This document shows, piece by piece, positions 1-7,685 of a stretch of 64,000 bases of DNA. Position 1 is the stretch's first letter; every line of letters starts with the position of its first letter. Source of the DNA: a virus; IMG/VR virus record IMGVR_UViG_3300025151_000018, positions 1 to 64,000 of that record. The stretch is one strand, 5' to 3'. The position numbers and the translations under genes were made by a program. The notes under the pieces are model-generated. The model had not been told where the DNA came from and searched no databases. It saw only the letters and a program-made list of their open reading frames with translations.

Positions 1-44
1 CACTAAATGTTGCGAGGTCAGGTAATGAAACACATGATTGTGTT

Positions 45-3000
45 ATGCTGACTAATGATATTGATGAAGTCAAAGGCTATCTTGAACACAAATTGACCGA
101 TGAACAATTGGCTCAATTGAAGCCCGGACAATACCATGTGAACACAAACTATGAAGATACATCAGGCAATCAGGTTCTATTTGCGGTATGGCTAACTGAT
201 TATGATATGCCAGACCATGTAATTGAGGCTATCAATGGCTACATTCACTTCAAGAAGTTGCTTGAGCAATCTATTGAATCAAGGAATAATGATGATGATG
301 ACGATCTTGAAGAAGCCGATGAGGGTGAAGATATTATTGAGCCTGTATTGACCGAATTGGAGATTATTGAGTCAGAGTTTGAAGAAGATATATTTGATGA
401 GATTGTTGAAGATATTGAGGCTGATGAAGAAGTAGTTGAAGAGCCTGAAACTGATGAAGAATGCAATCATATTCATTGCGCCTATTGCCATTTGGATAAC
501 TGTTGCACTTGTGAAGAATGCTACATTGAGCCAGAGGTCAAAGAAGAAGAGCCAGAGGCCAAAAGAAGCCGTAAAGATATGGATGATAGAGTAGCAGATC
601 TTGAAAGGGCAGTTAATGCACTATTCTTTGATGACCTTGACATTCAAGGTGTTAATAATCCAGCAAGGATAACTGTATTGATTGCTGATATTGCTAATCA
701 CATGGGTTGCTCTGTTGATACTGTCAAGAGGGTGCTTGAACACATGGCGCATACCATTCACATGAATTTGAATAATTACAATCATCAAAATGGTAATGTG
801 TGGCATGATGATAATGGTGAATGGACTACCATAGAATGGCTACCAGAGCATGAATTAGACTATCAGGATAGAATTGTAGTCAAGTGCCAAAGAAGCCCAA
901 CAGGTCGCTTCAAGAGGCATACAGACATTGAGTTTAGAGTCATGGAGTTTAATCATGAAGTTGGATTGTTAGGTGCTAAAACACTACGAGATTATACCAA
1001 TGCACCTTCAAATGAAATATGGGGTCTTGAATCGATCTATCTTGAGAAGTTTCCACCTATGCCATGTCCTAAATGTGGCGAGAAGTTGAGTCAAGGTTCA
1101 TGGCATATTACTGATAGAGGTCAAGGTAATTCTAAGGCTTCAACCGATGGTAATGAAAGACCATTGCGTAATGATGGACTACAACCATTCATTCAAGTCA
1201 ATGTAGGCATTTCATGCTATAACTATGAATGTGATTATGAAGGATTAACTGCTACTAAGAAAATTGACTTAACCGATGTTATTGAGGCTACAATTCAATC
1301 TCAAGGACATGAAGATTACAAAGTTGTAGGCTACAATCCTGATGACATGGATATGACTCAATTCTATGAGGCTGACAATGGATATACCAGATATGGTAAA
1401 GAGCCTATTACAGAGGATTTAGAGGCTATTACAGAGGATTCTAATGATGCTGATGAGGTTGATATTACTCAATGGTATGAATGTCCTAACTGTAATCGCA
1501 ATACTGCCATACCTGTTGAGAATGGTGTTGATTATTGTAGCCATGATATTTGCTCATGGGTTGAAACTGATTGCTCTGTTTGCTTTGAATCAATGGGTGA
1601 ATGTGTATGCCCTGATGATGATGACGATCATGATGATGATGGAGGCATTACAGAGGATTCTAATGATGATGATGGTGGAGATACACCATCAGGTCTTGAG
1701 CGAATCTTTACGCTCAAAGTTATTGATGATAAATTACATCGCATTGAGGATTCACCAGAGATTGATGATGAATCACCAGAGGCATATCTATTACTTGATT
1801 GGGATAAGAAAATACCATACCAAATCCATAATGCAGGTTGCAACCATAGCAACCTATCCAATAACCATAGAGGTCAAATGGAGATAGTCTGTGAAGGCAC
1901 ATTAGAGGATTGTGTCAAGCATTACTTTGATGTTAATTTCTGTGAGAATGCTGAAACTATGTGGGGTAATGAAGAAGGATTCATGGTTGAGGATTTTGAC
2001 CGATACATGGAGATGACTGTTCAACAATTCAAGAATAGCGATATATGCAAAACTACCGTTCATCTGGGCTATGCACCATGTCTTTCAAGCGATTTCAAAG
2101 CGAGGCTCAAAGTCTTGAAGATCGGTGATGTTAGCGCACAAACATGGCGAGCAACCGCAGTTAGAATAGCAGCGCAAAATAACCCTGTAATTGATGATGA
2201 ATCACCAGAGCCAGAACCTGCTACAAGTGATGAGTATGATTCAAGATACGGTCATTATGCTAAGTGGTCTGTTCTAAGTGCTGATGATTGCACATTTGGT
2301 GTCAAAGCGTGTCGCAGGGTGAACAAGGATGTTGTTGTCATAGGATTATCAGATATAGGCAGCGCAGTATCACTTGAAACTGATGAGGCGGTTCATTACA
2401 TGGTTGCAAAGAATAACAATATGCAATTTGTCATCAATAATCTTGAGGATATGCACATAGACCAAAACGAATGGATCGATGATGATGTATATAGTGAAAA
2501 TAGGCATTGGTTTGGCAAAGTAGTAGCGGTTGGTGGCGATGTAGCAGAGTCTGTATTCAGCAACAAAGGAAGCACATCTATTGCTAAAATAATGGGTGTC
2601 CCGGTTGCTACTATTCATGGAGGATTTCAAGAAACTAATATCTTGAAGGCAACCGCAGCGAATTTAACAAAGACTCATCAAATGTATGACATAGCAAGTG
2701 AAACTGAAACAACCGATGTTATCATTAGACCTATGGCTTGTTCTTTCAATTCTATGCACTATCAATGGGGTCATAACTCCGACCAAAATAATACACTACA
2801 TGACATGGCTAACTTTGATGAAAGAGTATTCAAGAAAATGGTGTCAAACTTGATGAAAGGTGGGAAAAATGCTGGTGATGCTCATGGTTATGATTACTTG
2901 AGGTTCTTTGGCACTATTATTGATGCTAAGTCATTCAAGGAGTTTGCAATCGCATTGAATGGTGCTAAGAGTAATGACTCTGGTGTGTCATTGAGGATTT

Positions 3001-3173
3001 ACAATGCACACTATGATGGTGAATCATCAGGTCATTACTACGGACACAGACTATCTATTGTTGGTAGGAATTGGTCGGCTGACTTCTTCCATCAGGTTAA
3101 GCATAACTCTGTATTGGAGATACCAGAACATAGAGTCTTTGATGCTTCAAATATCTTCTTTGAGGACTGTTGA
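45..3173 (+). CDS. Large acidic multi-zinc-cluster protein with HTH-like segment, function unknown (possibly 5'-partial)
   Basis: A 1042-aa reading frame that I do not recognise as a family. Residues about 80-140 are extremely acidic. A Cys/His cluster starts near residue 140, a CPKC pair lies near 341 with a second C..C about 50 residues on, and a CPNC...C...CSVC group lies near 480-515 followed by an Asp run. Residues about 209-235 (IADIANHMGCSVDTVKRVL) read like a helix-turn-helix. The peptides ITEDSND and DDESPE recur, so part of the protein grew by short duplications. The frame has no stop back to base 1 and no clear ribosome-binding site precedes the ATG at 45, so the gene may begin upstream of the window. 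Zinc clusters plus HTH suggest nucleic-acid binding; the exact role is unknown. Confidence 0.7.
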   Translation: MLTNDIDEVKGYLEHKLTDEQLAQLKPGQYHVNTNYEDTSGNQVLFAVWLTDYDMPDHVIEAINGYIHFKKLLEQSIESRNNDDDDDLEEADEGEDIIEPVLTELEIIESEFEEDIFDEIVEDIEADEEVVEEPETDEECNHIHCAYCHLDNCCTCEECYIEPEVKEEEPEAKRSRKDMDDRVADLERAVNALFFDDLDIQGVNNPARITVLIADIANHMGCSVDTVKRVLEHMAHTIHMNLNNYNHQNGNVWHDDNGEWTTIEWLPEHELDYQDRIVVKCQRSPTGRFKRHTDIEFRVMEFNHEVGLLGAKTLRDYTNAPSNEIWGLESIYLEKFPPMPCPKCGEKLSQGSWHITDRGQGNSKASTDGNERPLRNDGLQPFIQVNVGISCYNYECDYEGLTATKKIDLTDVIEATIQSQGHEDYKVVGYNPDDMDMTQFYEADNGYTRYGKEPITEDLEAITEDSNDADEVDITQWYECPNCNRNTAIPVENGVDYCSHDICSWVETDCSVCFESMGECVCPDDDDDHDDDGGITEDSNDDDGGDTPSGLERIFTLKVIDDKLHRIEDSPEIDDESPEAYLLLDWDKKIPYQIHNAGCNHSNLSNNHRGQMEIVCEGTLEDCVKHYFDVNFCENAETMWGNEEGFMVEDFDRYMEMTVQQFKNSDICKTTVHLGYAPCLSSDFKARLKVLKIGDVSAQTWRATAVRIAAQNNPVIDDESPEPEPATSDEYDSRYGHYAKWSVLSADDCTFGVKACRRVNKDVVVIGLSDIGSAVSLETDEAVHYMVAKNNNMQFVINNLEDMHIDQNEWIDDDVYSENRHWFGKVVAVGGDVAESVFSNKGSTSIAKIMGVPVATIHGGFQETNILKATAANLTKTHQMYDIASETETTDVIIRPMACSFNSMHYQWGHNSDQNNTLHDMANFDERVFKKMVSNLMKGGKNAGDAHGYDYLRFFGTIIDAKSFKEFAIALNGAKSNDSGVSLRIYNAHYDGESSGHYYGHRLSIVGRNWSADFFHQVKHNSVLEIPEHRVFDASNIFFEDC

Positions 3174-3204
3174 AGCACATCAATAGCAACATGGTGTATA
3201 GGAT

Positions 3205-3248
3205 AGGGGATAGAGGCGTGAATACAAATAGTCAAGCCTCTATCCCCT
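3205..3248 (+). promoter_or_regulatory. 13-bp perfect inverted repeat (RNA hairpin) between two genes
   Basis: AGGGGATAGAGGC at 3205-3217 pairs perfectly with GCCTCTATCCCCT at 3236-3248 around an 18-nt loop. It lies 30 nt after the stop of the large acidic gene and ends 19 nt before the next ATG. No T-run follows directly, so it may be a processing or attenuation hairpin rather than a simple terminator. A dyad operator is also possible, but the loop length favours RNA. Confidence 0.55.
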
Positions 3249-3267
3249 TCATACAGGGGAGATTCAA

Positions 3268-3495
3268 ATGGGTGTAAAGGATTGGATATTTGGCAACAAA
3301 GAGCCAGATCTCGCACCCATTACAATTCAGCAGTTTGAGCAATTGCTGATGAAACGCAGGGGTAATACAGGTAATGTCATTCTAAGGATAGGTGATGAAG
3401 AATATGCCCTGCTCAAGAAACAGGATTATCAGGACATCAAAGATCTCTTGACGATCCTAAGAAATCAATTCAAACTCACGGAGGATAGCCGATAA
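3268..3495 (+). CDS. Small conserved-looking protein of unknown function (75 aa)
   Basis: A 75-aa protein with a plausible ribosome-binding site (AGGGGAG) upstream of ATG 3268. The N-terminus (GVKDWIFGN) is followed by an amphipathic helix (ITIQQFEQLLMKRR) and a predicted alpha/beta segment ending in a helix (IKDLLTILRNQFKL). No catalytic or metal motif is visible. It is bracketed by strong hairpins: one just upstream, and one whose left arm overlaps its stop codon. It therefore looks like a separately regulated small transcription unit. No family recognised. Confidence 0.6.
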   Translation: MGVKDWIFGNKEPDLAPITIQQFEQLLMKRRGNTGNVILRIGDEEYALLKKQDYQDIKDLLTILRNQFKLTEDSR

Positions 3496-3550
3496 TGTTC
3501 TCATCATCCCTCAAATTCGGTTCTCAACAACCGGGTATCGGCTATCCTCC
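3480..3550 (+). terminator. Long stem-loop terminator overlapping a stop codon
   Basis: GGAGGATAGCCGATA at 3480-3494 is perfectly complementary to TATCGGCTATCCTCC at 3536-3550 (15 bp). The loop holds a smaller stem (CGGTT...AACCG). The left arm covers the last codons and the stop of the 75-aa gene, and the right arm is followed by ACTTTTAC. Position, stem strength and the T-run suggest transcription termination or 3'-end formation before the promoter at about 3594. Confidence 0.6.
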
Positions 3551-3566
3551 ACTTTTACATTCATCA

Positions 3567-3601
3567 GCGTTTCAGCATGAAACGCATAGAAACTTTATAT
3601 G
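3567..3601 (+). promoter_or_regulatory. Archaeal-type promoter (BRE/TATA) with adjacent 8-bp dyad
   Basis: GAAAC followed by TTTATAT (3589-3600) matches an archaeal BRE plus TATA box. Transcription would start near 3622-3627. Immediately upstream lies a perfect dyad, GCGTTTCA at 3567-3574 and TGAAACGC at 3578-3585, placed where a regulator would contact TFB/TBP. It is the best promoter candidate seen in the early arm and drives the DUF932-like gene. Confidence 0.6.
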
Positions 3602-3718
3602 TTAGCATACCATCTGGGTATGGAGGTCGGAGTTATGCGACCCTATCCGATAGAAGTATTCATATAGACATACTCCTTCGGAACGACTAAGGCGCAGAGC
3701 GCATAAGACAAAGAGGTT
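3602..3718 (+). other. Structured 5' leader of about 95 nt
   Basis: Between the inferred transcription start (about 3625) and the coding start lies non-coding sequence able to fold into at least two stems: GGTCG...CGACC with an 8-nt loop near 3628-3645, and AGTAT...ATACT near 3654-3673. Most genes here have no leader because starts overlap stops, so this one stands out. No known riboswitch or tRNA pattern is recognised. Confidence 0.4.
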
Positions 3719-5467
3719 ATGAAAATGAGCGAGATAATAATGGAGAACAATGAAGGTAATGAGGCTACAAACAAAGACATAGTAGTGGTGGGTAATATCC
3801 ATGCACTATCACAAACCCAGATGTGGGTTGTCTATGATACAGGTGCAACACAACAGGTAATCAAGGCTAACAGAGCAGATATTGGTGCATCAGGATCTCA
3901 AGGTATCGCATTACCTAATGGAGAAGGAAACGAATTGGCATTCTCATTCAAAGCGTGTGAATGTCCTAAGTGTCAAAACAACAACGACAATGTGCAAGAT
4001 GGCATGAATGATGAGGATTTAGATGCTATCAATGCAAGAAGGGTCAAGGTTGATGACGGAGATGACAAATCACACTTCTTCAAATGTTCAATGTGTAATG
4101 GTAAAGGTTCTATTACACAATTACCATCAGGTATGAATCCATTATACCCTGTTGAATTTGATGATATTGTTCAGAGCCTTGCTGATGGTGTAGTGCCAGA
4201 AGCAAGTCAAGTTATGTTCCCTTCTATGCTATCAGGTGGCAGGGCTAATACTGTTGATAATTGGAATGTTCCTATCAAGAGGGTTGATTTAACTGCGCCA
4301 TGTCCGATGACAGGCGAATCAATACCTGTATCACCAGCAATTGTAATGCACTTCAATGAATTGTATGCAAGTGAAACTATGCCTCATGGTATGCAAATTG
4401 GTAAAGCCAGAACAGGTGTATATCGCACAGTCCAACATCAAACTGTTATCATGCCTTGGATTGAGATATGTGAGCGTAATGGCTTAGATTACTCCATCTA
4501 TGGTGCTAATTTCGGTCAAGATGCTATCATGCAAATCAAACTCGTTGAAGGCTCTGATACTACAAAGGCTGACCTAATCAATTCTCTAAAGGCAGAGGGC
4601 ATCTATATGTCATCTGTTGATGAAGAAGGCAACCGAATACCACTATCACAAGACCCACGATCTGTGCTATCCTTTGGTATTCAAATCAAGTCCACATTTG
4701 ATGGTGCTATTACCTTTACAGGTGTCTGTGAAAGGCTTGCTTGCACTAATGGTATGATTGCTAAAGAAATGATGGCTCTCGCTGCTATTAACCACAAGAA
4801 TGGCTCTATTGACAAGATTAACTTTGGTGCTATGGCTAAGATTGTCCTTGATGCTGCTATGGCTCTATGGGATGAAATGTTCATGGTTGAGCAAATGAAT
4901 TTCATCAGTCTAACAGACAATGATGTTGAAAGAATTGCTTTACTCCTTGAAGCCGAGAAACTACTTGTAATGCCTAAACTCGGCAAGCAAGGTCAATTGA
5001 CAGGTGGCAGAGTATTCAGGGCTATGGTTGAAGGTTGGGCGCACCCAGAGCGTGAATTTGTAGCAGTTGGTGGCGACAACCCCGGTGAAATCAAATCCTT
5101 GAATCACCTATACAATGTCTATACAGGTATCTATACTCATCAGCAAGGCACTAATGATAAGTTTGGCTCTGTAAGTGGTGGTAAAGCCATTGGACTTGAT
5201 GCTACTACTAAGAATCTCAAGAAGGTTCATTCAGTCCTTAGAGATGTTCAACAATCAGCAATTACCGCATACAACAACAGATCTCAAGATGAGCAATCTA
5301 TGACTCTGAAAGAATATGTCGCAGCATTCGGTATTCCTATGCTTGAAGAAATGCCTCAATTAGATGAGGGCGGTTGGTTGCCAACAATCCACTACCTTGA
5401 TACTGATGGAAACGCAGAGAAGAGCCACAAATTGAATATGCACTACCATGCACCATTGGTGGCTTGA
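3719..5467 (+). CDS. DUF932-like phage/plasmid protein with zinc-finger insertion
   Basis: A 582-aa protein. The segment FTGVCERLACTNGMIAKEM, about two thirds along, resembles the conserved core of the DUF932 phage/plasmid-like family (ERLxCxNG), whose biochemical role is not established. An N-terminal insertion carries CECPKC and CSMCNGKG about 40 residues apart, a DnaJ-like pair of CxxC knuckles expected to bind zinc. It has its own TATA promoter and structured leader, suggesting strong early expression. Two ATGs (3719, 3725) are possible; spacing from AGAGG favours 3725. It is followed, after 31 nt with a good ribosome-binding site, by the next gene. Related proteins are common in phages next to replication genes. 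Confidence 0.6.
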   Translation: MKMSEIIMENNEGNEATNKDIVVVGNIHALSQTQMWVVYDTGATQQVIKANRADIGASGSQGIALPNGEGNELAFSFKACECPKCQNNNDNVQDGMNDEDLDAINARRVKVDDGDDKSHFFKCSMCNGKGSITQLPSGMNPLYPVEFDDIVQSLADGVVPEASQVMFPSMLSGGRANTVDNWNVPIKRVDLTAPCPMTGESIPVSPAIVMHFNELYASETMPHGMQIGKARTGVYRTVQHQTVIMPWIEICERNGLDYSIYGANFGQDAIMQIKLVEGSDTTKADLINSLKAEGIYMSSVDEEGNRIPLSQDPRSVLSFGIQIKSTFDGAITFTGVCERLACTNGMIAKEMMALAAINHKNGSIDKINFGAMAKIVLDAAMALWDEMFMVEQMNFISLTDNDVERIALLLEAEKLLVMPKLGKQGQLTGGRVFRAMVEGWAHPEREFVAVGGDNPGEIKSLNHLYNVYTGIYTHQQGTNDKFGSVSGGKAIGLDATTKNLKKVHSVLRDVQQSAITAYNNRSQDEQSMTLKEYVAAFGIPMLEEMPQLDEGGWLPTIHYLDTDGNAEKSHKLNMHYHAPLVA

Positions 5468-5498
5468 ACGGGCTTAGAGGTCAAAGGAGAAGGTAATT

Positions 5499-6035
5499 AT
5501 GGCTATATCTAATGAAGAGCCGAGAATCCCTGTGGAGGTAGTATTCCGCATAGGTGAGAATCCTATGCGTGGTGCTATCACAGGTATGATTGCTCAAAGA
5601 ATTGAAGATAGTTTAGTTGATCCTGTGTATGCAATTATGCCATACTCTGATATTACTAATGCTGGTTGGAAACAGGCTGACATGGTTAGATGCTTTATTG
5701 CTGATGAGAATGGCATTGAAGAAGTGGCGGTTGAATGGACTACAATAGTGCGTGATACTACCCCTGCTACCCCAGAGCAATATGCTGGCTTAGAAGGCTA
5801 TCTTAGAGAGCATGGATGGGATATTACACCTATCAATGCTAATCAAGTCGATCATGCTACTCGCAAGATGGTTAAGAAAAAGAATCCTCAACCAGATAAT
5901 AATTTATTCAGCGATTCATCACAAAATGTTGAGGTAATCACAGAGGAATTTGAGATTACTCTTGATATTGTCAATGATGATATTGATTCTCAATCTGGCA
6001 TTGATAGTGATAAATTCAAGGAGGATTGGGCTTGA
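5499..6035 (+). CDS. Hypothetical protein (178 aa)
   Basis: The start at 5499 is preceded by AAGGAGAAGG, a strong ribosome-binding site. The first about 85 residues look like a compact beta-rich domain (EVVFRIGENPMRGAITGMI, then a WKQADMVRCFI strand). The next stretch is basic (RKMVKKKNPQ), and the C-terminus is acidic and probably disordered. It overlaps the downstream zinc-ribbon gene by 4 nt if that begins at TTG 6032. No family is recognised. It sits first in a run of small early genes. Confidence 0.6.
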   Translation: MAISNEEPRIPVEVVFRIGENPMRGAITGMIAQRIEDSLVDPVYAIMPYSDITNAGWKQADMVRCFIADENGIEEVAVEWTTIVRDTTPATPEQYAGLEGYLREHGWDITPINANQVDHATRKMVKKKNPQPDNNLFSDSSQNVEVITEEFEITLDIVNDDIDSQSGIDSDKFKEDWA

Positions 6036-6232
6036 GCAGCAGGGCAGACCACAGAACAGGTAAAACCACCTTTAGACAAAGAGATGGTATTTCACAGGTG
6101 TTTTGTTATGAATGTAGCACATTATTCAAGTCGCTTGATGGTTCACCATTAGGTCATACAGTTAGAACCTGCTTGAGATGTGGTGCTGAAACCAGCCATG
6201 AGATCCCAGAGGGCTTAGGTGAGGAAGAATGA
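6032..6232 (+). CDS. Small zinc-ribbon protein (66 aa)
   Basis: Contains CYEC and CLRC separated by about 24 residues, a typical zinc-ribbon pair. The N-terminus is basic (SRADHRTGKTTFRQRD) and the C-terminus acidic. There is no ATG. TTG at 6032 overlaps the preceding TGA and lies 6 nt after AAGGAGGA; TTG at 6026 is possible but too close to that site. Overlaps the next gene by 4 nt. One of about ten tiny zinc proteins scattered through this arm; likely nucleic-acid or protein binding. Confidence 0.6.
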   Translation: MSSRADHRTGKTTFRQRDGISQVFCYECSTLFKSLDGSPLGHTVRTCLRCGAETSHEIPEGLGEEE

Positions 6233-6489
6233 TTACCTATCAATCAGTTAATCAGGTATTGCTTAACGAGGATAACCCTCTTTATGATATGTTCAACGAG
6301 GAACAATTGTGGTTAGATTTACAGGTTAAAGATGGACTAATTGTTATCATAAGCAATTATCCACACCCTGAAATATCATCATCACAGGCGAGAAAACTCA
6401 AGCAATATCTTGAGCCTCATATTGATTCAATGCCTATTTATTTACCCGGTGGGTTGATTGATCACTACATAGAAGGTGAAGAAAAATGA
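6229..6489 (+). CDS. Hypothetical protein (86 aa)
   Basis: An 86-aa acidic protein linked by 4-nt overlaps to the zinc-ribbon genes on both sides, so it is translated as part of one operon. The middle reads as strand-helix (GLIVIISNYPHPEISSSQARKL). No metal site or known motif is visible. Function unknown. Confidence 0.55.
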   Translation: MITYQSVNQVLLNEDNPLYDMFNEEQLWLDLQVKDGLIVIISNYPHPEISSSQARKLKQYLEPHIDSMPIYLPGGLIDHYIEGEEK

Positions 6490-6626
6490 GTCGTTCCTTG
6501 GTATGTGGAGATTGTGATACACACATGGATTTAATTCATGGAGGCCACATGATGGTTAAGAGCATCTATCATTACTGTTGCCCTGATTGCAAGAAATGGA
6601 CTACGCTTGAAGAAGGTGATGAATAA
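6486..6626 (+). CDS. Mini zinc-ribbon protein (46 aa)
   Basis: ATG overlaps the preceding TGA (ATGA) and the stop TAA overlaps the next ATG (TAATG). The protein carries CGDC and CCPDC about 28 residues apart with a connecting basic/aromatic segment, forming a minimal zinc ribbon. Coding potential is supported by the perfect overlaps and the Cys pairs. Function unknown; probably an adaptor or nucleic-acid binder. Confidence 0.55.
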   Translation: MSRSLVCGDCDTHMDLIHGGHMMVKSIYHYCCPDCKKWTTLEEGDE

Positions 6627-6901
6627 TGTCATCAGGCTTCAATGGTATAGTATTCACTAAGAAGCCACAGAAGCGCAAAGCAAAGGCTCTGTGGAATACT
6701 GTAAGGAGAGTATCAGGTATGCCACCTTCTATGATGGAATACAGACCACCTAACCGATGGCATATTGATGATGATGGAAACAAGATCTGGCGTAAAACTG
6801 CTGAATGGGTGATTCATCATGAAATGGGGAGATTTCTATTCAAGGGTTCAGCCCAGAAAGTAGCAGAGCAAATAGAAACAGAAGGGTTAGAATTAAATTG
6901 A
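6626..6901 (+). CDS. Hypothetical basic protein (91 aa)
   Basis: The start overlaps the previous stop by one base. The protein is basic at the N-terminus (TKKPQKRKAKALW) with several tryptophans (WNTV, RWHIDDDG, KIWRKTAEW, WVIHHEMGRFLF). The RWHIDDDGNKIW segment looks like a beta hairpin. No recognised family. Position within the operon supports it being real. Confidence 0.5.
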   Translation: MSSGFNGIVFTKKPQKRKAKALWNTVRRVSGMPPSMMEYRPPNRWHIDDDGNKIWRKTAEWVIHHEMGRFLFKGSAQKVAEQIETEGLELN

Positions 6902-6933
6902 CTAACTCCTTCGGTTGGTTTGGCGGAATTGCT

Positions 6934-7500
6934 ATGAATATCTTTGTATTATCATTAAGTCCTATCTTGGCTTCAAGGTATATGTGTAATATCCATGTAG
7001 TCAAAATGACTCTTGAGTATATGCAAATGCTCGCTACTGTATTGTATCTGTTAGGTTTTACTGCTGACGATCTCAAGAATGCTGGTATTGTCAATAAGTC
7101 TGGTAATGCCTATTCTAAGACCCATCAGCATCACCCTTGTGTCAAGTGGCTATTAGAATCAGGTGCTAACCGTTTATGGCTCTGTGAGGCTGCTATTGAG
7201 GCAGCAAAGGAGTATGAGCGAAGGAGAGGTAAAGTCCATGCTTGTTATGCACCTATCACTAAAGCAGCGCACTTTATGATCGTCAATGACTTGTTAGAGT
7301 CAGGCGAGCCGACTCCATTTGCTCAAGCCATGCCAGATGAATACAAAGTCAATACAGGTAATCTTGATGATGCAGTTAAGGCATACCGGGCATTCTATGT
7401 TGCCGAGAAGTCTAATCTCAAAGGAAAACCATCTGAATGGTCGTCTATTACAGACCATAAGGTGTCTAAACCTAATTGGTATATGGAGGCTTTAGTATGA
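6934..7500 (+). CDS. Conserved phage-type protein with MNIFVLxxxP N-terminus (function unknown)
   Basis: The N-terminus MNIFVLSLSPILASRYMCN, followed by HVVKMTLEYMQML, then a THxHPC motif and PFAQAMPDEYK near the C-terminus, resembles a family I recall from T4-like and cyanophage genomes whose members begin MNIFxxDxDP with HVVKM. I do not know an established function. The ORF can be extended to TTG 6898, but ATG 6934 restores the family N-terminus and gives 188 aa. The conserved His, Lys and Cys residues suggest a metal or nucleotide site. The stop overlaps the next ATG (ATGA). Confidence 0.6.
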   Translation: MNIFVLSLSPILASRYMCNIHVVKMTLEYMQMLATVLYLLGFTADDLKNAGIVNKSGNAYSKTHQHHPCVKWLLESGANRLWLCEAAIEAAKEYERRRGKVHACYAPITKAAHFMIVNDLLESGEPTPFAQAMPDEYKVNTGNLDDAVKAYRAFYVAEKSNLKGKPSEWSSITDHKVSKPNWYMEALV

Positions 7501-7685
7501 AGGACACATTAAATAGACAAGAGGGTGTCGGAGGCATCATGGCGAAGCCAAAGAAATTGAAATGGTCTGGCAAGAACTGTCCGACTTGTGGTAATAAGAC
7601 TGTAATGTTTCACATTGTTGAAGATGGTATTGAAATGATAGAATGGCATTGCGGTCATCAAAGAGGAATGGGGCGACCTGTATGA
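7497..7685 (+). CDS. Small zinc-ribbon protein (62 aa)
   Basis: Carries NCPTCGNK and, about 25 residues later, WHCGHQRG, giving a CxxC...CxxH zinc site. The start at 7497 overlaps the previous stop; an internal ATG at 7539, preceded by GGTGTCGGAGG, would give 48 aa with the zinc site intact. The stop overlaps the ATG of the helicase gene, implying translational coupling with it. Confidence 0.55.
   Translation: MKDTLNRQEGVGGIMAKPKKLKWSGKNCPTCGNKTVMFHIVEDGIEMIEWHCGHQRGMGRPV

Noticed and set aside
245-466. Minus-strand ORF rich in Ser opposite the acidic gene
   Set aside because: Mirror of GAT/GAA codon runs in the + strand gene; no ribosome-binding site and no independent motif.
1444-1887. 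147-aa + strand ORF rich in Met and Leu
   Set aside because: Other-phase reading of the GATGAT-rich region of the 1042-aa gene; composition is an artefact of that repeat.
3602-3802. Minus-strand ORF over the leader, and a possible tRNA in the leader
   Set aside because: The ORF has no motif and crosses the promoter/leader; the leader hairpins do not form a cloverleaf with conserved tRNA positions.
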